DNA of 56,566 nt from JBAXXL01 sp038206725 (GTDB taxonomy: Bacteria > Bacteroidota > Ignavibacteria > Kapaibacteriales > UBA2268): contig JBBRAO010000020.1 in NCBI GenBank assembly GCA_038206725.1, positions 1 to 56,566 on the forward strand, read 5' to 3'. The notes under the pieces were generated by a model. It was not told where the DNA came from, did not search any database, and saw only the letters and a list, made by a program, of their open reading frames with translations. Each line of letters opens with the position of its first letter. Position 1 is the stretch's first letter. Made by a program: the position numbers and the translations under genes. Below are positions 8,185 to 16,180 of this stretch, piece after piece.

Positions 8185-8974
8185 CTATTGACCTATTAAT
8201 TACTTCTAAAGCAGAATTATGAATTTTTCCATTGGTTGCTAAAATCGTTGGTCCGTAAATGCTGTATTTATCTCCATTGTAATCGCTTAATTCCCCGCCT
8301 GCTTCAGTTAGAATTATAGCACCCGCGGCTACATCCCAAGGTTTCAACTCAGCTTCCCAAAAACCGTCAAATCTTCCGGCGGCGACATAAACCAAATCCA
8401 ATGCCGCGGAGCCTAATCGGCGAACGGGAATACCTTGTTTCACCATATCGGTAAATGTGCCAAGACAATTAAACGGATTCTCATCGACGTTGTAAGGGAA
8501 CCCTGTTACCAAAATGGCATTCGTCAATTCAGGGTTATCGCTGACTTTGATAGGTTTGCCGTTTAAATATGCTCCTGCGCCTTTGCCCGCGGTGAACATT
8601 TCTTTCAAAAGGGGATGGTATATTGCACCGCAAAGTAATTCTCCGTCTTTTTCACAAGCTATTGATACAGAGAAGATTGGAATATTATGTGCAAAATTTA
8701 CTGTACCATCCAATGGGTCAATTATCCAGCGGTATGAACTTTTGGGCATTGATTTCAAACCGCTTTCTTCGGCTAATATTTCGTGGTCGGGATAGTGTTT
8801 AAGAATGTTTTCGATTATAGCTTTTTCGGCTTTTATATCGTATTCTGTTACTAAATTATTTTTCCCTTCTTTCGAAGAAATATCGAACAAAGTGCCGAAA
8901 CCGGCGCTAAGGATTTCGCCTCCGATGAGTGCAGTTTCTTCGGCTACCAATAAGAGTTTATTAAGGTTTTCCAT
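8165..8974 (-). CDS. suhB: Inositol-1-monophosphatase family phosphatase
   Basis: A Mg-dependent phosphatase of the IMPase superfamily. Metal-binding residues are visible: Glu70 in ILAEESG, Asp86 and Asp89 in WIIDPLDGTVNF, and Asp214 in KPWDVAAG. The 269-residue length is standard. In bacteria this family dephosphorylates inositol phosphates or related sugar phosphates, and E. coli SuhB also acts in ribosomal RNA antitermination. Which role applies here is not decided by context: it sits between batE (9 bases upstream) and dapF (overlapping). The symbol follows the family name. Confidence 0.88.
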   Translation of the reverse strand: MENLNKLLLVAEETALIGGEILSAGFGTLFDISSKEGKNNLVTEYDIKAEKAIIENILKHYPDHEILAEESGLKSMPKSSYRWIIDPLDGTVNFAHNIPIFSVSIACEKDGELLCGAIYHPLLKEMFTAGKGAGAYLNGKPIKVSDNPELTNAILVTGFPYNVDENPFNCLGTFTDMVKQGIPVRRLGSAALDLVYVAAGRFDGFWEAELKPWDVAAGAIILTEAGGELSDYNGDKYSIYGPTILATNGKIHNSALEVINRSIDETKSI

Positions 8975-8983
8975 TTTTGGGCT

Positions 8984-9742
8984 TTATATACGTTTTAAAA
9001 CTTTGGTTTCTACCCAGCCTTCGTGACCGTTAAGAAGTTTAATTTTGTACCAATTGTTAACTCTGTCTTCGATTTTTACTTTTGAGCCGTTATGTATGAT
9101 GAATAGGTTTTTACTGTCGTTTCCGGGGGAGCTTTTCACATAAACACTGAAATCGAAAATAATTCCTTTGTTATGTGTGTGTTCGGCTTTGTTCACGTCA
9201 ACCGCAATAACTATTGAGAGAATTGTGAAGAATAACGATAGTACCCCCAATCCGAAATTGGTTTGTTTTGCCCGTGGTGTTTTATAAAATAGAAAACCTA
9301 CGAAGCACACTAAAGCCAGCCATATGAACATTACGGAAAGCCAAGCCCAAGTCCCAGAATTCAATTTCGCGCTAATGGAGTTGTACCATCGTGCGTAAAA
9401 TACTTGCGGTACCTGATCTATTTTGTCAATGATTTGTAAATTCGCCATTTTCAAATTCATATCTATGTCGCTGTCTGTCGGTCTCAATCTTTTTGCTTTT
9501 TCGAAATACAGTATCGCGGAGCTCCAATCTTGGACCTTGTAATAAGTATTTCCCAAATTGAAATATACGTCCGCTGTTTTATAATTATTGTCTAACAATT
9601 CGAAATATAAATTGGCGGCTTTTTTGTAGTCTTTTTGCAAATAACATTGATTTGCTTGTGCCAATGTCTTTTCCGAATCAAAGCTGAATGATTGCAACGT
9701 AAACAATGCAAAAAATATCATCAATAAAATTAGTCGTTTCAT
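8984..9742 (-). CDS. batE: BatE-like TPR and SH3-domain membrane protein
   Basis: A 252-residue protein with a signal peptide (LILLMIFFALFTLQSFSF). TPR repeats follow at ~25-100 (AANLYFELLDNNYKTADVYFNLGNTYY, shown as a landmark). Two membrane helices lie near 131-182 and a bacterial SH3 domain occupies the last ~60 residues (VYVKSSPGNDSKNLFIIHNG, then GWVETKVL). TPR plus SH3 immediately after batD is the standard arrangement of batE in Bacteroides-type aerotolerance operons. It probably works in the periplasm in envelope stress resistance. Its ATG overlaps the batD stop (ATGA). Confidence 0.82.
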   Translation of the reverse strand: MKRLILLMIFFALFTLQSFSFDSEKTLAQANQCYLQKDYKKAANLYFELLDNNYKTADVYFNLGNTYYKVQDWSSAILYFEKAKRLRPTDSDIDMNLKMANLQIIDKIDQVPQVFYARWYNSISAKLNSGTWAWLSVMFIWLALVCFVGFLFYKTPRAKQTNFGLGVLSLFFTILSIVIAVDVNKAEHTHNKGIIFDFSVYVKSSPGNDSKNLFIIHNGSKVKIEDRVNNWYKIKLLNGHEGWVETKVLKRI

Positions 9743-11613
9743 CCTTGTACCCTCCTTGTATTGTGAGCGCTTTCAACTGCTATAATAACCTTTTCGGCTT
9801 CCGCGTAAGTATCGTGCATACTCTTTTCTTCGTCGTTCGACGGTGCATAGCGCGCGTATTCACAATCGTCAATGGTTTTTATTACTCTTTCGCAAAGTTC
9901 GGCGGAAAGTCCGTTTTTCTCGAGCAATTCCCTGACCCGTTCTTTGGATAAATGGCTTTTCTGTATCATTAATTTGTCGGCGGTATAGCCCCATATCGCG
10001 GCGGCAACCTCGTTATAAAACGCTGTTTTATCGGCGGTTACCAAGTGCGCTTTCGCTTTTGATAAGCGTTTTTTCGCTGTGTCAGCCGCTTTCTTTTTAT
10101 TTATTAAAGCTCTGTTTTTAAGGTTTTCTTTATGTTTCCTGCGCCATAATAGAATTAGGAAAAATAATATAAACGGTAAAATTAGAAAAACTAAATAAAA
10201 CGCGCTTGCGTAGAACGAGCGTTGGTTTTGTACTAATTTTACATCCGTTTTGATATATTTAATATCGCGGTCTAAAAGCTGAATATCTTCTTTTGTCGCC
10301 GAACCTGAGAAGGAACTTTGAGAACCCGAACCTTTGCCTATAGTCAAATCAAACACAGCGGATTTAATTGTTTTGAATTGCTTTGAAGCTAAGTCAAAAT
10401 AAGTAAACTCGACAGGTCCCAATTTGTATTTCCCTTGATTGCGGGGAATAGCTAAAAATTCATAAGTGATGTTGCCGGAAATACCCGATGCGGTAACAGT
10501 CGTATTATCGTTTATTTTGGGGTCGTATTGTTCGAAATCGGCTGGGAATTTGACAAGTGGCGCGTCAATAATTTTCAAATTGCCGTTGCCGGAAATTTTA
10601 ATCTTTAAAGTGATAGGTTCGTTCGTCAATCCTTTGGTGTTGTCCACCCAGGCTTCCATTTTAAGATTACCAACCCCTCCGGTGAAGCTTTGCGGTTTGT
10701 TGTCGGGCAATGCTTTGACTGTAATACTCGATGAACCGGAACTAATCAAGTTGTCGAAGTCGCGGTAAGCTCTACCACCTCCGAAAAACGGGTCATCGAA
10801 AAAATCGTCAAACATAGAACGGCTTCTACGATCGCGGTTTTGGTTTTGAACCTGAAGGCGCGCGATACAATCCCATTCGAAAGGATCGATAGTAAGCTTG
10901 CCCGTTTGCTGAGGGATTAATATTACTTCTTTTACTATGGCAGTTTGGAAACGCATTCCATTTACAACTTCCCATTGCCAATTATAATTTTTCTGGTCAA
11001 ATTCCTGAGTCCAAAAGCCATTGAACGAAGGAGTTTTCTTTGGGGTAAGAGAGACCAGATTTAATTCGGGATTACGGTACAATTTATATTGCGCACGAAC
11101 AGCTTCGCCTTGATAAACAGCGGATTTGTTCACGCTTAGGCGAATATAAAGGTTTTTCGCGATTACTTGTTTAGCTTCTTGCCCAAGAGATTGCTCCTGC
11201 TTTTTCGCTTGTTGTTTTTGTTGTTTCTGAGCTTCCGATTCGGGCAGTACCTTAACATTTATGCTGTTCGATTGGACAGATTTTCCGCCGGAAGTAACAG
11301 TAGCCGGTTGAATGGTAAAAGTGCCCTCCGCGGTCGCCGCTAAAATATAAGAAAGCGAATAACTGCGCGACATCCTACCGTTTTCGATGGACGTTTGGGT
11401 GGTTTGCGATGGACCGGACAGAACCTGAAACCCCTTGAAAGACGGTGCTTTAAAATTATTGCCGTCCGCATAAAGGGTAAATGTTAATTGAAATTTCTCG
11501 CCTACCGATACAGTATTACTGCTTACGGTTGATAGGAACGTCTGCGAATTTGCTATATAGCAAACAAGCAGAAACATAGTAAAAAAAACAAACTTTCTCA
11601 TTTTATCGCTCAT
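9739..11613 (-). CDS. batD: BatD-family protein (oxygen tolerance)
   Basis: A 624-residue BatD. A signal peptide (FVFFTMFLLVCYIANSQ) is followed by beta-sandwich repeats: VSVGEKFQLTFTLYADG, VYQGEAVRAQYKLYRNPEL, and NEPITLKIKISGNGNLK. A single late membrane helix (FYLVFLILPFILFFLILLW) is followed by a basic cytoplasmic tail. Two ATG codons are possible, at 11613 and four codons later at 11601; the second would give MRKFVFF, a more typical signal peptide start. It heads the minus-strand operon batD-batE-suhB-dapF-M20. The batA/B and batC homologues are about 29 kb away at 40119-41955. Confidence 0.85.
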   Translation of the reverse strand: MSDKMRKFVFFTMFLLVCYIANSQTFLSTVSSNTVSVGEKFQLTFTLYADGNNFKAPSFKGFQVLSGPSQTTQTSIENGRMSRSYSLSYILAATAEGTFTIQPATVTSGGKSVQSNSINVKVLPESEAQKQQKQQAKKQEQSLGQEAKQVIAKNLYIRLSVNKSAVYQGEAVRAQYKLYRNPELNLVSLTPKKTPSFNGFWTQEFDQKNYNWQWEVVNGMRFQTAIVKEVILIPQQTGKLTIDPFEWDCIARLQVQNQNRDRRSRSMFDDFFDDPFFGGGRAYRDFDNLISSGSSSITVKALPDNKPQSFTGGVGNLKMEAWVDNTKGLTNEPITLKIKISGNGNLKIIDAPLVKFPADFEQYDPKINDNTTVTASGISGNITYEFLAIPRNQGKYKLGPVEFTYFDLASKQFKTIKSAVFDLTIGKGSGSQSSFSGSATKEDIQLLDRDIKYIKTDVKLVQNQRSFYASAFYLVFLILPFILFFLILLWRRKHKENLKNRALINKKKAADTAKKRLSKAKAHLVTADKTAFYNEVAAAIWGYTADKLMIQKSHLSKERVRELLEKNGLSAELCERVIKTIDDCEYARYAPSNDEEKSMHDTYAEAEKVIIAVESAHNTRRVQG

Positions 11614-11691
11614 TAATTCAATGTATAAGCCGTCAAAATATATTACAAAACTTTTCAGTAATGGTATTTCAACGGCTTATTAACAAAAATA

Positions 11692-11714
11692 TTTTTTAAA
11701 AACTGTTTAAACAG
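11692..11714 (-). terminator. Possible rho-independent terminator after the LiaF-like gene
   Basis: Read on the minus strand, the 12-base palindrome CTGTTTAAACAG (11703-11714) is followed at once by TTTTT, 33 bases after the stop of the 11747-12445 gene. The stem is short and AT-rich, so confidence is modest. Confidence 0.4.
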
Positions 11715-11746
11715 AATTTTTTTTATTATAACGATTAACTTAAAAA

Positions 11747-12445
11747 TTAATTTCTTATTTCTACCGACCCCAACATAGCATCAGCTTTGATTTCCAAAAT
11801 CGGTTGGTCAAAGTTAATTTTGTTAATAGTTCTATTTTCCGCATTACCTAATACAGCCGATGTGCGTATGATAACATTCCAATCGGTTGGTATGTAAACG
11901 ACGGCTTCGCCAAACATAGCCGATACTTTTAATTGCTTAGGATTGGGTGACATAAGAGAAGTTCTCAAATCAATTTCCACTGCTCCGAACATAATCGAAA
12001 CATCGCCGCCGGTGAAATTATCGGAAGTAAATTTCTCTTTTATGTCGGCAAACATACCTTGGCTATTAACGTAATTCACACCTTGTTTTTCAATTACCTT
12101 GCGTCTATTATAGCAACCCCGATTGTGGAATCTGTCGCTTTTTTTGATGAACATAGACAATCCCAACCAAATTAACAGCACAGGCCAAAAATAGCTCCAA
12201 AATCCCCAAGGCAAAATGTCAAGACGGTTCAGTTGGAGAAGGGTTCCATTTATAATCAAGAAACTACCCCAAAGAATGTAATCGGCTTTAAAATCCGATA
12301 ATGACCAAATTCCGCAAAGGATTATCAAAGAGGGCCACCAATGACTTATTATCCAACCTATCGAAAATTCGGAATATATATTGCCCACTAAACTCGTTAA
12401 GCCCAAGGTAATCAAAATTACAGCAACTAGTACTCTTTTATTCAT
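11747..12445 (-). CDS. LiaF/DUF5668-like transmembrane envelope-stress protein
   Basis: A 232-residue protein with about four hydrophobic helices in the first ~105 residues. These contain conserved Trp/Pro patterns (IISHWWPSLIILCGIW, FWSYFWPVLLIWLG) of the LiaI/LiaF-type membrane region. The C-terminal half is the repetitive beta domain of the LiaF C-terminus (SIMFGAVEIDLR, SAMFGEAVVYIP, DAMLGSVEI). LiaF-like proteins in Firmicutes act in cell-wall stress signalling; in Bacteroidota their partners are unknown. A 19-base perfect palindrome sits ~50 bases upstream of its start. It is separated from batD by 133 bases and a possible terminator. Confidence 0.8.
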   Translation of the reverse strand: MNKRVLVAVILITLGLTSLVGNIYSEFSIGWIISHWWPSLIILCGIWSLSDFKADYILWGSFLIINGTLLQLNRLDILPWGFWSYFWPVLLIWLGLSMFIKKSDRFHNRGCYNRRKVIEKQGVNYVNSQGMFADIKEKFTSDNFTGGDVSIMFGAVEIDLRTSLMSPNPKQLKVSAMFGEAVVYIPTDWNVIIRTSAVLGNAENRTINKINFDQPILEIKADAMLGSVEIRN

Positions 12446-12494
12446 TTATTTTTTTCCATTTGTTATTCATTAAAATTTATTTATTTAAATACGC

Positions 12495-12513
12495 AAACAA
12501 ACGTCGTTTGTTT
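12495..12513. promoter_or_regulatory. Perfect 19-base palindrome upstream of the LiaF-like gene
   Basis: AAACAAACG-T-CGTTTGTTT is an exact inverted repeat 50 bases upstream of the LiaF-like ATG (minus strand). The position and odd-length dyad suggest an operator for a dimeric regulator. No copy was found elsewhere in the window and no T-run follows. Confidence 0.4.
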
Positions 12514-12566
12514 CCAAATAAGAATAAAAATACAATGCCCCAAATTGGAAAAACGAATCATTTTTT

Positions 12567-12601
12567 CAGATGAACTCCACGCTGAAGGTGGAGTGCATCT
12601 G
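12567..12601. repeat. Inverted repeat CAGATG...CATCTG with CTCCAC/GTGGAG stem
   Basis: CAGATGAACTCCAC pairs with GTGGAGTGCATCTG with one mismatch, giving a strong hairpin. A related, less regular hairpin lies at about 5511-5536 (TCTCCACC/GGTGGAGGTCATCTG), so this is another repeat family. It is the left border of the restriction-modification island. Confidence 0.55.
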
Positions 12602-12711
12602 GTTACTTCCCCCATCTTTATTTTTCCACACACCCATATTATTACAATTATTATTTGTAAATTTGCAATCGAATTATGTTTTATATTTTATTTATAAATA
12701 CATAGAGAAAT

Positions 12712-15564
12712 ATGGCACTAAGTTGGAACGAAATCAAAGACAGAGCGGTGAATTTCTCCAATGAATGGGAAGGAACTTTCAACGAAAACGCGGACGCTAA
12801 ACCATTTTTAGTTGAGTTTTTTAACGTGTTTGGCATTAGTTCCAAGCGCGTGGGCTCATTTGAATTTAAAGTCAAAAAGCTTGGCGATTCGGATGGTTAC
12901 ATTGATTTGCTGTGGAAAGGCACACTACTAATTGAAATGAAAAGCCTCAGCAAAAACCTCGACCGAGCTTACCAGCAAGCAAAAGATTACGTACACGGAT
13001 TGAAAGAATTGGAAGTACCAAAATACATAATGGTTTCCGATTTCGACCGAATCCGCTTGTACGATTTAGAAAGCCTCACCCCAGAGCAATCAGAAGACCT
13101 CACCCCAACCCTCTCCAAAAATGGAGAGGGAGTTATCGAATTTCGTTTGTGCGAACTGGTGAATTATGTTCAGCATTTTGGTTTTATAGCCGGTTACCAA
13201 AAGCGGGTTTATAAAGAGCAAGACCCCGTCAATATAAAAGCCGCCGAGTTGATGGGGAAACTTCACGATAAACTCAAAGCCGTGGGCTATGAAGGGCATC
13301 CGCTCGAGGTCTATTTAGTCCGACTGCTGTTTTGCTTATTCGCCGACGACACCACCATTTTCGACAAGAATATATTCAACGACTTTATAGAACAACAAAC
13401 AAAGCCCGACGGCAGTGACTTGGCGGCGCGGATAAACGAGATATTCTACATTCTCAACTCGCCGAAAGAACGCCGCTTGACCAACATAGACGAGCAATTG
13501 AACGGCTTCCCTTATGTGAACGGCAGGCTGTTCGAAGAGCCGCTCCCGCCCGCCGCGTTCGATTCGTCAATGCGTACTTCGCTCTTAGAATGTTGCGCTA
13601 TTGATTGGGGCAAGATTTCGCCGGCTATTTTCGGTTCGATGTTCCAAAGCGTTATGAACCCTAAGGAAAGACGCAATCTGGGAGCCCACTACACGAGCGA
13701 AAAAAATATATTGAAGCTCATTAAGCCCTTGTTTTTGGATGAGCTGTGGGACGAATTCGCCGGAATACGCGACAACCGTAACAAAATCGTCGAATTCCAC
13801 ACGAAGCTCGCCAATCTCCGATTTTTGGACCCCGCCTGCGGTTGCGGCAACTTCCTAATCATCACTTACCGCGAACTGCGTTTGCTCGAAATCGAAATCC
13901 TGAAGCTATTGTATAAAGACGAGATAGTTACCGATATTTCGCAGATTACTCGGATAGACGTGGACCACTTCTACGGGATAGAGCTGGAGGAGTTTCCGGC
14001 GCGGATAGCCGAAGTGGCTATGTGGCTGATAGACCACCAGATGAATGTGATTGTCGGCGAACAGTTCGGGCAGTATTTCCTACGCCTGCCTTTGAAAAAA
14101 GCCGCAAACATAACAAACGGCAACGCACTGAGAATAGATTGGGAAACACTCGTTCCAAAATCCGAACTATCGTACATACTCGGCAATCCACCGTTTATAG
14201 GCTCGAAGATGATGACTCAAGAGCAAAGAAACGACATAACCGGACTTTTCAATAATTCGCAAGGAAGCGGTGTTTTGGATTATGTTACAGGTTGGTACAT
14301 AAAAGCCGCAAAATTTATACAAGATACTAAAATTAAGGTTGCTTTCGTATCTACTAATTCCATTTCACAGGGTGAACAAGTTGGAGTTTTATGGAGTGCG
14401 ATGTTCAACTTGAACATCAAAATCCATTTTGCACATCGCACGTTTAAATGGAGCAATGAAGCTAAGGGCAATGCGGCGGTTTATTGCGTAGTAATTGGTT
14501 TTGCAAATTTCGACAGCAAAAATAAAAAGATATATGAATATGAAGATATAAAAGGCGAACCACACGAGATAGAAGCGAATAATATAAATCCATATATAGT
14601 TGATGCGAAAGATATTTTAATTGATAAAAAATCAAACCCTATTTGCAATGTTCCTCATATTTTTAAAGGCAATCAACCTACAGAAGGCGGCTTTTTGATT
14701 TTAACCGAAGAAGAGAAAAATCAATATGTTTTAAAAGAACCAAAGGGTGAAAAATTTATAAAGAATTTAGTAAGTGGCAAAGAATTTTTAAACGGAATCA
14801 ATAGATATTGCTTTTGGATTATTGATTCATTTAATGAAATACGGAATTTACCTTTGCTTCAAGAAAGAATTAAACAAGTCAAGCAAATGAGATTGAGCAG
14901 TACTTTTGCCGAAACTCGAAAGTTAGCGGATAGACCTTATCAATTTAGAGACTTAAAAAATCCTGGGACTTTCATAGTAATTCCAGCTACAACATCAGAA
15001 AATCGAAAATATATTCCGTTTGCATTTTTAAACAAAGACTATATTCCGAGCAATAGTATTTATATGATTCCAGATGCCAGTTTATATCATTTCGGCATTC
15101 TTACTTCCGAAATGCATATGACTTGGGTTAGATATGTTTGTGGTCGTTTAGAAAGTCGTTTCCGTTACTCAAAAGACATCGTTTACAACAACTTCCCTTG
15201 GCCCGAACACCCGACCGACAAGCAAATCCAAGCCATCGAAACCGCGGCGCAAGCGGTGCTGGACGCGAGAGCGGAATTCCAGACCCCACCTAACCTCCCC
15301 AAAGGGGAGGAACAGACCGAAATCGGCTTAAGCCCTTCCTTTGGAGGGGGTGGGGAGGTTTCTTGCTCCTTAGCCGACCTATACGATCCGCTGACTATGC
15401 CGGCCGCACTCGTGAAAGCCCACCAAACTTTGGACAAAGCCGTGGACTCCGCCTACCGCGCGCAAGCCTTTGCCGGCAGTGCCAAACGTATGGAATTCCT
15501 CTTCGACCTCTACGAAAAATACACCGCAGGCTTGTTTGTAAAAGAAAAGAAGAGGAAGAAGTAA
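12712..15564 (+). CDS. MmeI-like type IIL/IIG restriction-modification enzyme (nuclease + N6-adenine methyltransferase)
   Basis: One 950-residue polypeptide cuts and methylates DNA. The N-terminal nuclease shows the exact D-X9-E-X-K motif of MmeI enzymes (Asp65, Glu75, Lys77 in YIDLLWKGTLLIEMK). A helical spacer follows, then the methyltransferase with motif I FLDPACGCGNF (371-381) and motif IV NPPF (492-495). The target recognition region follows at about 530-820. The C-terminus keeps LADLYDPLTMPAALVKAHQTLDKAVD. Composition is mosaic: by my count 34/60 G+C at 13801-13860, 13/60 at 14581-14640, and 31/60 at 15181-15240, suggesting an exchanged recognition segment. Two repeat units lie in frame (13098-13130 and 15281-15362). 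It is followed with a 1-base gap by a HEPN-like gene. Confidence 0.93.
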   Translation: MALSWNEIKDRAVNFSNEWEGTFNENADAKPFLVEFFNVFGISSKRVGSFEFKVKKLGDSDGYIDLLWKGTLLIEMKSLSKNLDRAYQQAKDYVHGLKELEVPKYIMVSDFDRIRLYDLESLTPEQSEDLTPTLSKNGEGVIEFRLCELVNYVQHFGFIAGYQKRVYKEQDPVNIKAAELMGKLHDKLKAVGYEGHPLEVYLVRLLFCLFADDTTIFDKNIFNDFIEQQTKPDGSDLAARINEIFYILNSPKERRLTNIDEQLNGFPYVNGRLFEEPLPPAAFDSSMRTSLLECCAIDWGKISPAIFGSMFQSVMNPKERRNLGAHYTSEKNILKLIKPLFLDELWDEFAGIRDNRNKIVEFHTKLANLRFLDPACGCGNFLIITYRELRLLEIEILKLLYKDEIVTDISQITRIDVDHFYGIELEEFPARIAEVAMWLIDHQMNVIVGEQFGQYFLRLPLKKAANITNGNALRIDWETLVPKSELSYILGNPPFIGSKMMTQEQRNDITGLFNNSQGSGVLDYVTGWYIKAAKFIQDTKIKVAFVSTNSISQGEQVGVLWSAMFNLNIKIHFAHRTFKWSNEAKGNAAVYCVVIGFANFDSKNKKIYEYEDIKGEPHEIEANNINPYIVDAKDILIDKKSNPICNVPHIFKGNQPTEGGFLILTEEEKNQYVLKEPKGEKFIKNLVSGKEFLNGINRYCFWIIDSFNEIRNLPLLQERIKQVKQMRLSSTFAETRKLADRPYQFRDLKNPGTFIVIPATTSENRKYIPFAFLNKDYIPSNSIYMIPDASLYHFGILTSEMHMTWVRYVCGRLESRFRYSKDIVYNNFPWPEHPTDKQIQAIETAAQAVLDARAEFQTPPNLPKGEEQTEIGLSPSFGGGGEVSCSLADLYDPLTMPAALVKAHQTLDKAVDSAYRAQAFAGSAKRMEFLFDLYEKYTAGLFVKEKKRKK
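13098..13130. repeat. C-rich palindromic repeat lying in frame inside the MmeI-like gene
   Basis: CCCTCTCC (13109-13116) pairs exactly with GGAGAGGG (13123-13130), preceded by CCTCACCCCAA. It encodes about residues 129-140 (DLTPTLSKNGEG), a low-complexity interruption between the conserved RIRLYDLE and EFRLCEL. The frame is kept. Confidence 0.7.
15281..15362. repeat. Nested C-rich inverted repeat lying in frame inside the MmeI-like gene
   Basis: Outer arms AACCTCCCC (15292-15300) and GGGGAGGTT (15352-15360) enclose an inner hairpin CCTCCCC-AAA-GGGGAGG (15294-15310). It encodes about residues 857-884 (TPPNLPKGEE... GLSPSFGGGGEV), between AQAVLDARAEF and the conserved LADLYDPLTMP. It probably forms a surface loop. 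The frame is open through it. Confidence 0.7.
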
Positions 15565-15565
15565 G

Positions 15566-16141
15566 ATGGAATGGGATAACAACAGTCTAACACAAGAATT
15601 AATAGAAAGATCGGGAATCAAAGACATTTTCATTCTACCAAATTTCAGAGATTTTGGTATAGAGGATTTGGGAAAATCGACAGCAAATTTCACGGTGATT
15701 GTTGATTATGCAAAAAAAGCATTTAACAACGGTTTTTATATAGAATATTTAGTTTTACTTTCAAATCACATAGAATTCTATTTGAATATGTATTTATATG
15801 TTAAACAAAAAAAAAGGAAAGATCGTTTAATGCTTGGTCAAATAATTAATGAAATAAAAAAAGAATTTTTAAATCAATTTGACGAACAACTTTTATCAAA
15901 TATTGTTTCTTTCAAAGAACTGAGAAATAGAGTATTACATAATTTACTTTTCGGGAAAATTGATATTCAGGAATTATCAAGCGAATGCCCGAAATATACT
16001 AAATTATTTAAAGCAACCGAAGATTTCGTTGTAAGATCAATTGGTACTAAATACACTGGTGATAATATTGTAGGTATTGAAGGCGATGCCATTTTAGAAC
16101 TGGATAAAGAAGAAATATTTATTTATATTAAATATATGTAG
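15566..16141 (+). CDS. HEPN-like protein of unknown function, next to the MmeI-like enzyme
   Basis: No family is recognised with certainty. The 191-residue protein is alpha-helical in its middle. It carries RNRVLH at 120-125, the RNx3H (RX4H) motif of HEPN ribonuclease domains, preceded by a helix reading YIEYLVLLSNHIEFYLNMYL, which also resembles HEPN folds. HEPN proteins are commonly RNases in toxin-antitoxin and phage-defence loci. The gene begins 1 base after the stop of the restriction-modification gene, so it is almost certainly co-transcribed. It is much more AT-rich than the conserved parts of that gene, a sign of separate origin. Alternatives are an inactive HEPN scaffold or an unrelated helical protein. 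Confidence 0.55.
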   Translation: MEWDNNSLTQELIERSGIKDIFILPNFRDFGIEDLGKSTANFTVIVDYAKKAFNNGFYIEYLVLLSNHIEFYLNMYLYVKQKKRKDRLMLGQIINEIKKEFLNQFDEQLLSNIVSFKELRNRVLHNLLFGKIDIQELSSECPKYTKLFKATEDFVVRSIGTKYTGDNIVGIEGDAILELDKEEIFIYIKYM

Positions 16142-16180
16142 TAAATTAGCTTAGATTATAAATTATTAAAGGAAAAACTT

